A stretch of DNA of 64,000 nt from Mycolicibacterium parafortuitum (GTDB lineage Bacteria > Actinomycetota > Actinomycetes > Mycobacteriales > Mycobacteriaceae). Made by a program: the position numbers and the translations under genes. The stretch lies in contig NZ_MVID01000008.1 of assembly GCF_002086815.1 (NCBI RefSeq), positions 124,001-188,000 of the forward strand, in the 5' to 3' direction. Position 1 is the first letter of the stretch, and the number at the start of each line of letters is the position of its first letter. The notes under the pieces were generated by a model. It had not been told where the DNA came from. It did no database searches and saw only the letters and a program-made list of their open reading frames with translations. Below, piece by piece: positions 26,067-35,799 of the stretch.

Positions 26067-26545
26067 CCCCCAGTTTGTCCAAGACCGCCGGCTCCCCGAC
26101 CCCTGCTCCCGACAGCCGGCCAGTCGAGTTCTGGCCGACGGCGGCGATCCGCGCGGCGCTGGAGAGCGACGACCTGAGCGTCTGGCAGCGCATCGTCGTC
26201 GCGATCAAGCGCGACCCGTACGGCCGCACCGCCCGTCAGGTCGAGGAGGTCCTGGAGACCGCGCGGCCCTACGGGGTGTCGAAGGCGATGCAGGAGGTGC
26301 TCAGCCGCACCCGCGAACACCTCGAGGCCAACGAGTGCGCCGAGGTGGCCCGCCACGTGCATCTGCTGCTGGAGCGTTCCGGGCTCGGCGAGCAGGAGTT
26401 CGCGTCCCGCATCGGGGTGCCCGCCGAGCAGTTCGCCGAATACCTGCGCGGCACCACCAGCCCGGCCGCATCGCTGATGATCCGGATGGGCCGGCTGTCG
26501 GACCGGTTCTCCAAGATGCGCGCCCAGCGCCCCGTCGAACCCTGA
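26063..26545 (+). CDS. Small HTH protein downstream of mmpL11 (Rv0201c-like)
   Basis: 160 residues from a GTG overlapping the mmpL11 stop (GTGA). After a Pro/Ser-rich start comes an all-helical body; residues 110-150 (LLLERSGLGEQEFASRIGV, then EYLRGTTSPAASLMIRM) resemble an XRE-type helix-turn-helix. The conserved neighbour in M. tuberculosis is Rv0201c, of unknown function. Coupling with mmpL11 suggests a partner or regulator of that transporter. It might instead be a protein-interaction domain that has lost DNA binding; basic residues in the recognition helix are few. Confidence 0.78.
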   Translation: MTPSLSKTAGSPTPAPDSRPVEFWPTAAIRAALESDDLSVWQRIVVAIKRDPYGRTARQVEEVLETARPYGVSKAMQEVLSRTREHLEANECAEVARHVHLLLERSGLGEQEFASRIGVPAEQFAEYLRGTTSPAASLMIRMGRLSDRFSKMRAQRPVEP

Positions 26546-26558
26546 GCCCCGCGAAATA

Positions 26559-27830
26559 TCATTCCGGGCTGCACTCCGGCGACAGATCACGACCGTGGCT
26601 TAACGCCGGCGAGTCGGCGAGTCGTCTTTCGATGACGTCGGCGCCACGCGCCACCCCTCCGGTCGCGGCGAAACCGGCGGCCACCCGGGCGGCGCCGCCG
26701 GTCATCCTCATCGCGGCCTGCACCGCCGCACGCAGCCGGGGGACGGTGAGCCTGCTCGCCGGCAGCCGGGTGCCGCAGCCGGCCAGCTCCACCCGCCGGG
26801 CCACCTCGAACTGGTCGCGGCCGAACGGCACCACGCAGACCGGGACGCCGCGCTCCAGCGCCTTCTGGGTGACTCCCATGCCGCCGTGGGTGATCACACA
26901 CACCGCGCGCTCGAGGAGCAGCGAATGCGCGGCGAACCGCACCTGGGTCACCCCGGGCCGGGACGACACGTCGACGTCGGTGGTCGGGGCGGTGACCACG
27001 ACGTGGACGGGTTCGTCGCGCAGCGCCGCGACGGCGGTCTCGACCAGCGCGGCGTCCGGTTGCCCGACCGAGGACGTGGTGACGAGCACGATCGGCTCCT
27101 CGATGGCGTCCAGCCAGGGCGGCCGTGCCGCGGGCGCGGGATCGAAGCCCGCCGGGCCGATCATCGTCACGGTCGGACCCCAGTCGGTGTGCGCGTACTC
27201 CAGCGGCTTACCGGTCGCGACGAGCACGGCCGGAGCGCGCAGCAGCAGTTCACCGGCGGTGCGCACCGGGGTCAGTCCGAGCGCACGCCGCAGCGGCGTC
27301 ATCGCCCTCGCGAACGGCCGGTCGAACACCGTCTTGGTGACCAGGCCGATGCCCCAGTCCCGGATCCGGCCCAGCGGCCCCGGCCACGGTGCGGCACCCG
27401 GGCCGAACGGCGGGCTGCCCGGCGACTGCAGGTACGGCGTGAACGGCGACAACACCACCCACGGACGGCCGGTGGTCTCCGCGGCCGACATCGCCCCCCA
27501 GCAGTTCGCGTCCACCAGCACCAGATCCGGGCGCACCTGCTCGACCGCGGCGAGCAGGTCCGCGACCTCGAGGGGAGCCCGCCGGGTGAGCACGTCGACG
27601 GTGTTGCTCGCCGACCGGACAGTGCCGTCCAGATCGTCGGCGGCCTGGACGGCCTCGATGCGGCGATCGACCGGGGCGGTCGCGAACCCCTCGGCGCGCG
27701 CGATCTCCAGGCCGGACGCGAGGGTGCGGACGTGGATGACATGGCCACGGTCGGCCAGTTCCCGCAGCACCGCGCAGAACGGGAAGAGATGCCCGAGTGC
27801 GGGCGCCGTGTAGGCCAGGATCACCGCCAT
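26559..27830 (-). CDS. GT1 (UGT/MGT-type) glycosyltransferase
   Basis: 423-residue GT-B enzyme transferring a sugar from a nucleotide donor to a lipid or natural product. The N-terminal acceptor domain opens AYTAPALGHLFPFCAVL; the C-terminal donor-binding signature is CVITHGGMGVTQKALERG, then VPFGRDQFEVARRVE. ATG 27830 is used; a GTG at 27842 is possible. Its start lies inside the end of the third MmpL gene (10-base overlap), so they are translated together, suggesting that the glycolipid made here is the MmpL cargo. I do not know this pair from M. tuberculosis at this locus. Confidence 0.9.
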   Translation of the reverse strand: MAVILAYTAPALGHLFPFCAVLRELADRGHVIHVRTLASGLEIARAEGFATAPVDRRIEAVQAADDLDGTVRSASNTVDVLTRRAPLEVADLLAAVEQVRPDLVLVDANCWGAMSAAETTGRPWVVLSPFTPYLQSPGSPPFGPGAAPWPGPLGRIRDWGIGLVTKTVFDRPFARAMTPLRRALGLTPVRTAGELLLRAPAVLVATGKPLEYAHTDWGPTVTMIGPAGFDPAPAARPPWLDAIEEPIVLVTTSSVGQPDAALVETAVAALRDEPVHVVVTAPTTDVDVSSRPGVTQVRFAAHSLLLERAVCVITHGGMGVTQKALERGVPVCVVPFGRDQFEVARRVELAGCGTRLPASRLTVPRLRAAVQAAMRMTGGAARVAAGFAATGGVARGADVIERRLADSPALSHGRDLSPECSPE

Positions 27831-29980
27831 GACGGCGCCCACCAGTTCAGCCGGCCCATCAGTTTCATGTAGGCGGGCAGCAGCACCATCCGCACCAGCG
27901 TCGCGTCGACCAGTACCGCCAGCACCAGCCCGACGCCGAACATCCGCATGAACGACACCTGCGCGGCGATCAGCCCCGCGAACGAGATCGTCATGATCGC
28001 CGCCGCGGCGGTGACCACCCGGCCTGTGTAGGCCAGCCCCAGCACCACGCTGCGGTCCAGATCGCTCGCGGATTTCTCACTGCGCAGCCAGAATTCGCGG
28101 ATCCGTGCCAGCAGGAACACCTCGTAGTCCATCGACAGCCCGAATGCGATACAGAACAGCAGCACCGGGATGGTGGCCACCAGGGTGCCCGTCGGCGTGG
28201 TCCCCAACGCCCCGAGGTGCCCTTCCTGGAAGATCCACACCAGTGCGCCGAACGCGGCGGTCAGCGAAAGGACATTGAGGACAAGCGCTTTCAGCGGCAA
28301 CACTACGCTGCGTGTCAGCACGAACAGCACCGCGAAGATCACCAGTGCGGTGATGCCCAGCACCAGAGGGAGTTTCGCGGCGATCGAGTCGATACTGTCG
28401 CGGTTGACCGCCGCAGAACCGGTCATCAGCACCGCGCGGCCGCCCGGGCCGGGCACCGCCCGCAGGCCAGCCAATTGCGTCTCGGATTCCGGCGAGAACA
28501 GCGCCGCCTGACCCGATACGGTCAGATAGGCGCTGCCACCGGCGATCTCGGCTCCGGCCGGGGCCGGGCCGACGGGCCGCCCGTCGACGAAGGCGCCGAC
28601 CGGTGCCGCCACCGCGGTGACGCCGTCGACCCGGGACAGCGCCGCCGCGTAGTCCGCCCAGTCGGCGTCGGTGAGTCCGTCGGCGTCGGGCACGACCACG
28701 GTGCTCTCGGTGCCGGACAGGTCCACGAAATCGGCGCGCAGCCGGTCGCCGACCTGGTGCGCCGATGCGGTCGCGGGCAGCACCCGGTCGTCGGGATAGC
28801 CCCACTTCACGTGCAGGAACGGCAGGCCGACCGCGACGAGCAGCACGGTGCCCGCCACCCCGATCGGCAGCGCGTGCCGCAGCACGAATTCCGTACTGCG
28901 GAACCAGAACCGGTGCTGTACCAGTTCGGGGCCGGCACCGCGCCCGTGCCGTCCCGGCGGTTTCGCCAGCCGGGTGCCGAGCAGCGTCATCAACGCCGGC
29001 GAGAACAGCAGCGCCGCGGCCGCGGACAGCGCGACGGTGACGACCCCGGCGTAACCGAAGGACCGCAGGAACGGCACGTCGAACAACAACAACGTCGACA
29101 TCGACAACGCGACGGTCAGCGCCGAGAACACGATGGTCCGCCCGGCGGTGGCCATCGTGATGCGCAGCGCGGCGGGGGGCTCGCGGCCTGCCGCGAGTTC
29201 GTCCCGGTAGCGGCTGACGATCAGCAGTGTGTAGTCGATCGCCAGCGCCAGCCCGAGCGCGGTCGCGAGGTTCAACGCGAAGATCGACACCTCGGTACCG
29301 AGCGCGATCAGCCGCAGCAACGCCATCGAGCCGACGATCGCGACCGCCGCCACCAGCACCGGCACCGTGGCGGCCACCAGCCCGCCGAACACCCAGACCA
29401 GCACCGCGAGGCTGAGCGGGACCGCGATGGACTCCATGATCAGCACGTCGCGCAGCGTCTGCTCTGTGATCTGGCTGAACACCATCGCCGACCCACCCGC
29501 GGTGACCGTCACCCCGCTGCCCGCGACGATGTCGGCATCGATCCGCTCCAGCAGCGCACGGGCGTAGCCGGGCCCGTCGCTCTCGCCGCCGCGCAGGTCC
29601 GCGACGATCAGGCCGGCCCCGCCGTCCTCGCTGCGCAGCCCCTGCGCGACGGCGGGCGGCGACGTCCACGGCGACATCACGCCCAACACGTCGGGGCTGT
29701 CGGCCAGTGCGTCGGCGATCCGGCGTCCGACCTCGGCACCGGGGTCACCGACGTCCGCCTCGGTGACGAGCAGCACCAGCTGGACGTCGCCCTTACCGAA
29801 TTTCTCGGCGAGAAGCTGGGTGGCACGCGACGATTCGGCACCTGGATCGGCGAATCCCCCGGCGGACAGGTCCGAGACGACCGGAAACGCGAAGATCGCC
29901 GCGCCCACCACAAGCAGCGCGACGCACGCGACGACGCGCCTGGGCGCGTCCAGCGCCCACTGGGTAGGGCATGACAACAC
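27821..29980 (-). CDS. MmpL-family RND transporter (third in window)
   Basis: 719 residues, shorter than MmpL3 or MmpL11 because the C-terminal soluble tail is missing: the protein ends soon after NWWAPSW, as in compact MmpL13-like members. Twelve predicted membrane helices in two repeats and both proton-relay motifs, LALAIDYTLLIVSRY and GLSMDYEVFLLAR, are present, so it should be a working transporter. GTG start at 29980. It is cotranscribed with the GT1 glycosyltransferase gene and is 102 bases from a membrane glycosyltransferase, a layout suggesting assembly and export of a surface glycolipid. Confidence 0.91.
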   Translation of the reverse strand: MLSCPTQWALDAPRRVVACVALLVVGAAIFAFPVVSDLSAGGFADPGAESSRATQLLAEKFGKGDVQLVLLVTEADVGDPGAEVGRRIADALADSPDVLGVMSPWTSPPAVAQGLRSEDGGAGLIVADLRGGESDGPGYARALLERIDADIVAGSGVTVTAGGSAMVFSQITEQTLRDVLIMESIAVPLSLAVLVWVFGGLVAATVPVLVAAVAIVGSMALLRLIALGTEVSIFALNLATALGLALAIDYTLLIVSRYRDELAAGREPPAALRITMATAGRTIVFSALTVALSMSTLLLFDVPFLRSFGYAGVVTVALSAAAALLFSPALMTLLGTRLAKPPGRHGRGAGPELVQHRFWFRSTEFVLRHALPIGVAGTVLLVAVGLPFLHVKWGYPDDRVLPATASAHQVGDRLRADFVDLSGTESTVVVPDADGLTDADWADYAAALSRVDGVTAVAAPVGAFVDGRPVGPAPAGAEIAGGSAYLTVSGQAALFSPESETQLAGLRAVPGPGGRAVLMTGSAAVNRDSIDSIAAKLPLVLGITALVIFAVLFVLTRSVVLPLKALVLNVLSLTAAFGALVWIFQEGHLGALGTTPTGTLVATIPVLLFCIAFGLSMDYEVFLLARIREFWLRSEKSASDLDRSVVLGLAYTGRVVTAAAAIMTISFAGLIAAQVSFMRMFGVGLVLAVLVDATLVRMVLLPAYMKLMGRLNWWAPSWR

Positions 29981-30082
29981 AGGACCTCAATGTCGTGCGG
30001 GGGTTTCGCTCATCGCCGGACCCCGCCTGGTTACCCGGGATCGGCCGCGTTGCAGCCTGCGAACCGCGACGTCACCGATCCG

Positions 30083-31531
30083 TCACGATCGGTCGCGCAC
30101 CGACCGCATCACCTGCGTCTGGTTGAAGCGCCACACCTCGGTCGCCACGAATCCGGGGACGGGCGCCGGGGTACCGGCGTCGGTGACGGTCCACAGCACC
30201 ACGCAACCGGCCGCCTGGTCGGCGCCGACCGGGCGCAGCGCGTCGCCGTGCGTGCGGCGCGCACCGGCCAGCGCCGTCGGTGCCGACGGCGTGCCGTCGA
30301 CGCGGACGCACTCGGCCTCCCCGCCGCGTTCGGCCAGCAGCGCGGCGACCTGGCTGTAGTCCGATCCGAACTTCGCGTACGGCCCGCGCTGGGCCACATA
30401 GTTCGGTGCCGCCGCGGCGGCGATGACCGCCAGCACCGCGGTGAGGTGGCGCGCGTCGCGACCCACGGTGGCCGCGCACAGCCCGACGAGCAGCGCGACG
30501 GCCGGGGTGGTGAAGGCCAGGTAGTGGGGTTGATACAGCGGCCGGGCCACCAGCGAGTAGCCGACCAGCGCAAGCGTCGGCACCACGATCCAGGCCGCGC
30601 ACGTCCAGACCAGCACCCGGTCGGACGCACCGCGGCGGCGCCGGGCCCGCACCGCCAGCGCGCAGACCACGGCAATCACCATGATCAGCGGCGCCACCCG
30701 CGCCCACGCCCGGACCGCGACCTTGAGCTCCTCGGCGCCGAACTGCTGCTGATCGGGGCCGACGGCGCGCTCGCTGTCGGAGTACACCGACGGGAAGTAC
30801 TGCTCGCCGGCGATCTGCCCGGCCGTCACCGGCCCGACCGGCCAGATCCAGGCGACCTGGTCCTGCTGGGCCACGATGACCGCGACCACCGGGCTGACCA
30901 GCACCAGGGCCGCGCCGGTCGCCACCGCCCAGGACCGCAGCGCGGCCCGATCCGCCCGCAGCGCCGCCAGCATCGCCGCGTGCGCGGCGAGAATCAGCAG
31001 CACCAGCACGTTCACCACCGCCGCCACGGTCAACGCCGCCGTGTAGCCCGCCCACCAGCGCCATCCGCCGCGACGCATCGCGGTCAGCGCCAGCACGGTC
31101 AGCCACACCGCACACGCGATCGACAGCGCGTAGGACCGGGCCTCCAGACCCGCCCACGTGGTGCGGGGCAGCACCGCGAAGACCACGCCGGCGGCGATGC
31201 CGACCGTGCGTCCCGACATCCGGGCCCCGAGCACGCACGTGCCTGCCGCCGCGACCCCGACCATCAGCGCACTCGGCACCCGCGCCCAGAACTCGCTGAC
31301 CGGGAACACCGCGAACCATCCGTGCAGCAGCAGGTAGTACAGCCCGTGCACCGCGTCGACGTGCCCGAGGAGATCCCAGAGCTCGCCGACAGGCAGGGTG
31401 GCCGCCGAGATCGTCGCGGACTCATCCGCCCACAGCGACGGCCGGCCGGCCGCCGCCACGCTCAGCGCGAACGCCAGCAGCCCGATCAGGACGGCGTCGG
31501 CCCGGGGGGACAGTCGGTCGGGCAGCGGCAC
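30083..31531 (-). CDS. GT-C fold membrane glycosyltransferase
   Basis: 482 residues, about ten membrane helices, with the first luminal loop reading SLWADESATISAA: the Asp-Glu in that loop is the catalytic-acid signature of GT39/GT83-type transferases using polyprenyl-phosphate sugars on the outer face of the membrane. A large loop (approximately 215-255) precedes the middle helices and a soluble C-terminal domain of about 120 residues ends the protein. It starts 12 bases after the neighbouring Rv0200-like gene is read in the opposite sense of coordinates, all on the minus strand, so it may be the last gene of that operon. Acceptor is unknown. Confidence 0.82.
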   Translation of the reverse strand: MPLPDRLSPRADAVLIGLLAFALSVAAAGRPSLWADESATISAATLPVGELWDLLGHVDAVHGLYYLLLHGWFAVFPVSEFWARVPSALMVGVAAAGTCVLGARMSGRTVGIAAGVVFAVLPRTTWAGLEARSYALSIACAVWLTVLALTAMRRGGWRWWAGYTAALTVAAVVNVLVLLILAAHAAMLAALRADRAALRSWAVATGAALVLVSPVVAVIVAQQDQVAWIWPVGPVTAGQIAGEQYFPSVYSDSERAVGPDQQQFGAEELKVAVRAWARVAPLIMVIAVVCALAVRARRRRGASDRVLVWTCAAWIVVPTLALVGYSLVARPLYQPHYLAFTTPAVALLVGLCAATVGRDARHLTAVLAVIAAAAAPNYVAQRGPYAKFGSDYSQVAALLAERGGEAECVRVDGTPSAPTALAGARRTHGDALRPVGADQAAGCVVLWTVTDAGTPAPVPGFVATEVWRFNQTQVMRSVRDRS

Positions 31532-31543
31532 GCGTGACGTTCG

Positions 31544-32233
31544 CTAGCGGGCGTGGATCGGTGCGACGTCCTCGACGACCCACCGTCCGTCGGTCTTGGA
31601 CAGCGCGACCCGCAGCGCGAGCACCGCGGTGTCGGGTTTCTGCCCGGGCGTGGACTGTGTGCCGCGCAGGATGACGGCGACGCTGGCGGCGTCCGGCCCG
31701 ATCGCCTCGACTCCCGCCGACACCGTCCTGGCCTGCGCCGACACGTTCCTCTTACCGAGATCCTGGGCCACCGTGGCGAATTCGTTCTTGAAGCGTTCCG
31801 CGCTGGCGGCCGACATCATGCTGGTGGCGCGGTCGATCGAGCCGGTCGGGTTCTGCGGGGTGAACGTCGCGGACGCCTCGGCGACGCTGCTCGCGATACC
31901 GGCCACCTCCGCGGTGTCGTCGCGCAGCGCACGGTCGGGAAGGGTCCACTGCACATATCCGACGATCGCCGCGGTCACCACCGCCGCGGTGGCGGCGCCG
32001 ACGACGGCCAGCCGCAGCCCGGGCCCGTCGTCGTCGGTACCGACGGTGACGGCGTCGCGGCGGGCCAGCACGAAATTCACCGCGACGCCCTCGACGATCA
32101 GCAGGCACAGCACCGAACACACCGACACCCACCACAGCGGCCAGCCGAGCGCGACACCGAGGTACACCAGCGCCGCGATCGCGACGGCGGGTGTGAGCAG
32201 GTCGAACGCGAGTACGCGCAGCCTGTTCCTCAT
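31544..32233 (-). CDS. Rv0200-like membrane protein
   Basis: 229 residues, the same length as Rv0200. Two N-terminal helices (about 9-30 and 34-55), a cytosolic loop, a third helix near 75-97, then an extracytoplasmic domain that includes ATSMMSAASAERFKNEFATV and ends WVVEDVAPIHAR. The domain resembles the Mce-associated/SnoaL-like membrane proteins of mycobacteria. Its ATG overlaps the stop of the next upstream gene (ATGA). The pair with an Rv0199-like protein suggests a membrane complex; in M. tuberculosis the two flank zmp1 and mmpL11, as here. Function unknown. Confidence 0.8.
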   Translation of the reverse strand: MRNRLRVLAFDLLTPAVAIAALVYLGVALGWPLWWVSVCSVLCLLIVEGVAVNFVLARRDAVTVGTDDDGPGLRLAVVGAATAAVVTAAIVGYVQWTLPDRALRDDTAEVAGIASSVAEASATFTPQNPTGSIDRATSMMSAASAERFKNEFATVAQDLGKRNVSAQARTVSAGVEAIGPDAASVAVILRGTQSTPGQKPDTAVLALRVALSKTDGRWVVEDVAPIHAR

Positions 32234-32817
32234 CGGATCGACTCCAGCCGGGAGACCATCAGGTCGCCGTCGACGTCGGTGATGTCCAGGCGCAGATTCC
32301 AGCGCACGGTCTGCGGCGTGTCGGTGCCCGCGTTCTCGCTCAGCGACGTCGCGACCACCATGACGGTGTCGGTGCGCGACGCGAGCCCCTCCAGCTCCGA
32401 CTCCTGCGGTTGCGGCGCACCCGGGTCGTCGTGGTGGATCGTCTCGATCGCGACCGAATCCACCTGCCCGGTGGTGCGTGCCTGCAACGTCTGCACCAGC
32501 TTGCGGAACGGCGCCATGCTGGTCTCGAAGTCGGCGTTGAGCTGCCCGACGGTGCCCTCGTGCAGCTTGGCCATGTCCGAGTCGACGGAGTCGGGGTTCA
32601 GGTTGATCAGCACCCCGGTCCATTCCGCGGCGGTCTGCAGCACCTGGGTGCGGTAGCGCAGTTCGTCGGTCTCGGCGCGGTGGCCGGACCAGATCACGGC
32701 GGCCAGGACGACGGCGACCAGGGCCACCACTCCCAGCACCGCGGACGCGACGCCGTAGCCGCTGAAGACACCGCCGGCGTGCGATTTCTGCTCGGGGACG
32801 TGCTCGTCGTCGGGCAT
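32230..32817 (-). CDS. Rv0199-like Mce-associated-type membrane protein
   Basis: 195 residues: a short polar start, one membrane helix (about 20-45), and an extracytoplasmic NTF2-like domain ending DVDGDLMVSRLESIR. This is the one-helix-plus-domain plan of mycobacterial Mce-associated membrane (Mam/OmamA-like) proteins; Rv0199 is known as OmamA, which stabilises the Mce1 complex and supports cholesterol import. I recall that assignment but could not align them. It is the first gene of the operon with the Rv0200-like gene, divergent from zmp1. Confidence 0.78.
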   Translation of the reverse strand: MPDDEHVPEQKSHAGGVFSGYGVASAVLGVVALVAVVLAAVIWSGHRAETDELRYRTQVLQTAAEWTGVLINLNPDSVDSDMAKLHEGTVGQLNADFETSMAPFRKLVQTLQARTTGQVDSVAIETIHHDDPGAPQPQESELEGLASRTDTVMVVATSLSENAGTDTPQTVRWNLRLDITDVDGDLMVSRLESIR

Positions 32818-32874
32818 GCGCGTGAGGGTACCTGGACGGCGGCCGGGTCCCGCGCCGTCTGGCACCCTGGTGGG

Positions 32875-34872
32875 GTGACGGTAGAAGCGACCTCTCCTAC
32901 ATCCCTGAAGTCCGGCATCGACCTGCGCTACGTCGACGCCGACGCCCGCCCGCAGGACGACTTGTTCGGTCACGTCAACGGCCGCTGGCTGGCCGAGTAC
33001 CAGATCCCCGGCGACCGGGCCACCGACGGCGCGTTCCGCACGCTCTATGACCGTGCCGAGGAACAGATCCGGGATCTGATCGCCGAAGCCGCGTCGGGTG
33101 CCGCCGACGGCACCGACGCCACCCGCATAGGCGACCTGTACGCGAGCTTCATGGACGAGCAGACCATCCGTGAGCGCGGACTGGCACCGTTGCGTGACGA
33201 GCTGGCGCCCGTCGACGACGCGTCCTCGCCCGATGACCTGGCCGAGGCCCTTGGCGCGCTGCAGCGCACCGGAATCGGCGGCGGCACCGGCGTCTACGTC
33301 GACACCGATTCGAAGAACTCCACCCGCTACCTGCTGCACCTGACGCAGTCCGGGATCGGGCTGCCCGACGAGTCCTACTTCCGCGAGGAGCAGCACGCCG
33401 AGATCCTGGCCGCCTACCCCGGCCACATCGCCGCGATGTTCGCGCTGGTCTTCGGCGGGGACCCGGCGGATCACGCGGGGACCGCCGAGCGGATCGTCGC
33501 GCTGGAGACCAAGATCGCGGCCGCGCACTGGGACGTGGTCAAGCGTCGCGACGCGGACCTGACCTACAACCTGCGCACGTTCGCCGAGCTCGTCGAGCAG
33601 GCGCCGGGCTTCGATTGGACGCGGTGGCTGGCCGGCTTGGGTGCCGACCAGGAGAAATCCGCCGAAGTGGTGGTGCGCCAACCTGATTTCTTGACCGCGT
33701 TCGCCGGCCTGTGGGCGAGCGAGCCGCTGGAGGACTGGAAGAACTGGCTGCGGTGGCGCGTGATCCACGCGCGGGCGGGCCTGCTGACCGACGAGCTTGT
33801 CGCCGAGGACTTCTCGTTCTACGGCAAGCGGCTCTCGGGCACCGAGGAGATCCGGGACCGCTGGAAGCGCGGTGTTTCGGTGGTCGAGAGCCTGATGGGT
33901 GAGGCGCTGGGCCGGATGTACGTGGAACGGTACTTCCCGCCGCAGGCGAAGGCCCGGATGGACGAGCTGGTGGCCAATCTGCGGGAGGCCTACCGGGTCA
34001 GCATCAACGAGCTGGACTGGATGACGCCGCAGACCCGGGAGAAGGCGCTGGCCAAGCTCGACAAGTTCACCCCGAAGATCGGTTATCCGGCCAAGTGGCG
34101 CGACTATTCGGCGTTGGTGATCGCCCGCGACGACCTGTACGGCAACTACCGCCGCGGTTATGCGCTGGAGTATGACCGGGAGTTGGCCAAACTCGGCGGA
34201 CCGGTGGACCGCGACGAGTGGTTCATGACGCCGCAGACGGTGAACGCGTACTACAACCCGGGAATGAACGAGATCGTGTTCCCCGCGGCGATCCTGCAGC
34301 CGCCGTTCTTCGACGCCGACGCCGACGACGCCGCCAACTACGGCGGGATCGGCGCGGTCATCGGCCACGAGATCGGGCACGGCTTCGACGACCAGGGCGC
34401 CAAGTACGACGGCGACGGAAACCTGGTGGACTGGTGGACCGACGAGGATCGCGCCGAATTCGGCAAGCGCACAAAGGCTCTGATCGAGCAGTACGAACAG
34501 TTCACCCCGCGCGGCCTGGATCCGTCGCATCACGTCAACGGTGCGTTCACCGTCGGGGAGAACATCGGCGACCTGGGCGGGCTTTCGATAGCACTGCTGG
34601 CCTACCGGCTGTCGCTGAAGGGGAAGCCGGCCCCGGTGATCGACGGATTGACCGGCGAGCAGCGGGTGTTCTTCGGCTGGGCGCAGGTGTGGCGCACGAA
34701 ATCCCGTGAGGCCGAGGCGATCCGGCGCCTGGCGGTGGACCCGCATTCACCGCCGGAGTTCCGGTGCAACGGCGTGATCCGGAACATGGACGCGTTCTAC
34801 GACGCGTTCGAGGTCACCGAGGACGATGAACTGTACCTGGAACCCGAACGCCGGGTGCACATCTGGAACTGA
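32875..34872 (+). CDS. zmp1: M13 zinc metallopeptidase Zmp1
   Basis: 665-residue neprilysin-family peptidase. The catalytic HEIGH motif has His498, Glu499 and His502, the third-ligand stretch ENIGDLGG follows, and NAYYNPGMNEIVFPA, binding the substrate backbone, precedes it. GTG start at 32875 gives a length close to the 663 residues of the M. tuberculosis enzyme. There is no signal peptide, as with Zmp1, which reaches the host phagosome by an unclear path and has been reported to dampen inflammasome activation there; in an environmental species its natural substrate is unknown. Neighbouring genes on the opposite strand are the Rv0199/Rv0200-like pair, preserving the M. tuberculosis order. 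Confidence 0.96.
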   Translation: MTVEATSPTSLKSGIDLRYVDADARPQDDLFGHVNGRWLAEYQIPGDRATDGAFRTLYDRAEEQIRDLIAEAASGAADGTDATRIGDLYASFMDEQTIRERGLAPLRDELAPVDDASSPDDLAEALGALQRTGIGGGTGVYVDTDSKNSTRYLLHLTQSGIGLPDESYFREEQHAEILAAYPGHIAAMFALVFGGDPADHAGTAERIVALETKIAAAHWDVVKRRDADLTYNLRTFAELVEQAPGFDWTRWLAGLGADQEKSAEVVVRQPDFLTAFAGLWASEPLEDWKNWLRWRVIHARAGLLTDELVAEDFSFYGKRLSGTEEIRDRWKRGVSVVESLMGEALGRMYVERYFPPQAKARMDELVANLREAYRVSINELDWMTPQTREKALAKLDKFTPKIGYPAKWRDYSALVIARDDLYGNYRRGYALEYDRELAKLGGPVDRDEWFMTPQTVNAYYNPGMNEIVFPAAILQPPFFDADADDAANYGGIGAVIGHEIGHGFDDQGAKYDGDGNLVDWWTDEDRAEFGKRTKALIEQYEQFTPRGLDPSHHVNGAFTVGENIGDLGGLSIALLAYRLSLKGKPAPVIDGLTGEQRVFFGWAQVWRTKSREAEAIRRLAVDPHSPPEFRCNGVIRNMDAFYDAFEVTEDDELYLEPERRVHIWN

Positions 34873-34879
34873 GGGCCAC

Positions 34880-35323
34880 TCAGTCCAGGAAGCGGGCGCG
34901 TACCTCCGGTGACGGGATCGGGCAGGTGTCGTGGGTGCCGAAGATGCGGTACCGGACACGGGCGAATCCGTCGTAGAGCCGGTCGCGCAGCGGCGCCGGG
35001 ATCACTGCCGCGGCGCGGAACGCGTGCCACGGCCCGCCGAGGTACTTCGCGACGCGAAGCGCCGCATCGGTTTTGATCGCGACCTGCTCACCGGCGCCGC
35101 CCGGGTCCTCGACGAACACGATGGAGTCGACGCCGGCCAGGAACGGGTGGTGGTCGATCACGCCTTCGGCGAAATCGCCCTGCAGCGGCGCGAAGCGCAG
35201 GCTGCCGTGCGGGTCGAGTCGCAGGATGGTCTGCACCGCGCCGTTGCAGACTCCGCAGATTCCGTCGTAGAGCAACACCGGTGCAGGAGCGGTCTTCAGA
35301 TCGGGCGCCTTCGCATCGGGCAT
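34880..35323 (-). CDS. DCC-family (DUF393) thiol-disulfide oxidoreductase-like protein
   Basis: 147 residues with a strong GAGGAGG ribosome site. The family signature YDGICGVCN provides a CxxC pair, followed by RLDPHGSLRFAPLQGD and YLGGPWHAFR, with a C-terminal YRIFGTHDTCPIPSPE. DCC proteins are predicted thioredoxin-like redox enzymes. It is soluble and cytosolic by sequence. Convergent with zmp1 seven bases away; a monocistronic unit by spacing. Confidence 0.87.
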   Translation of the reverse strand: MPDAKAPDLKTAPAPVLLYDGICGVCNGAVQTILRLDPHGSLRFAPLQGDFAEGVIDHHPFLAGVDSIVFVEDPGGAGEQVAIKTDAALRVAKYLGGPWHAFRAAAVIPAPLRDRLYDGFARVRYRIFGTHDTCPIPSPEVRARFLD

Positions 35324-35394
35324 GTGTACCTCCTCGTACTCTGGCTGGGTTCCCCACGGGCCCGCGTCGACACGTGATGTGAGGGACGGAACTG

Positions 35395-35799
35395 CTATCG
35401 GGTGAACGGCCGCACCGCCAGCAGATACCCGGCGAGCAGCGCGGTCGGCGCCGCCAACGGTAGCCACGCCACCTGCACGGGCAGCACCACCACCGCGGCA
35501 GCCGCGGCGGCGAAACCGACCGCGAACGCCATCGTCGGCACGGTCGGATCGGTGTGCAGCACCACGAGATACACCGCGGCGGCGAGCCCGGCCAATACCG
35601 CGTGCATCGGCGCCGGCGCCCCGAGCACCACTGTCAGCACCGCCAGCAGCACCGCGGCGGTCGCGGCGGGCCGCACCCACGCCGACGCGAGAACCGCCGT
35701 CGCGGCGATCCCCGCGACCATCACGGCCAGCCCGTCCGCCCGGTAGGCGACGGCCCCGACCATCAGCAGCCCGAACGCGATGGCCGCGAACCTGCTCAT
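35395..35799 (-). CDS. Small multi-helix membrane protein at the end of the moxR cassette
   Basis: 134 residues almost entirely hydrophobic, about five short helices, ATG overlapping the DUF58 stop (ATGA). No domain name recognised; the equivalent M. tuberculosis cassette (Rv3166c-Rv3162c, recalled) ends with a similar small membrane protein. Presumably a membrane partner of the MoxR ATPase system. Confidence 0.75.
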   Translation of the reverse strand: MSRFAAIAFGLLMVGAVAYRADGLAVMVAGIAATAVLASAWVRPAATAAVLLAVLTVVLGAPAPMHAVLAGLAAAVYLVVLHTDPTVPTMAFAVGFAAAAAAVVVLPVQVAWLPLAAPTALLAGYLLAVRPFTR

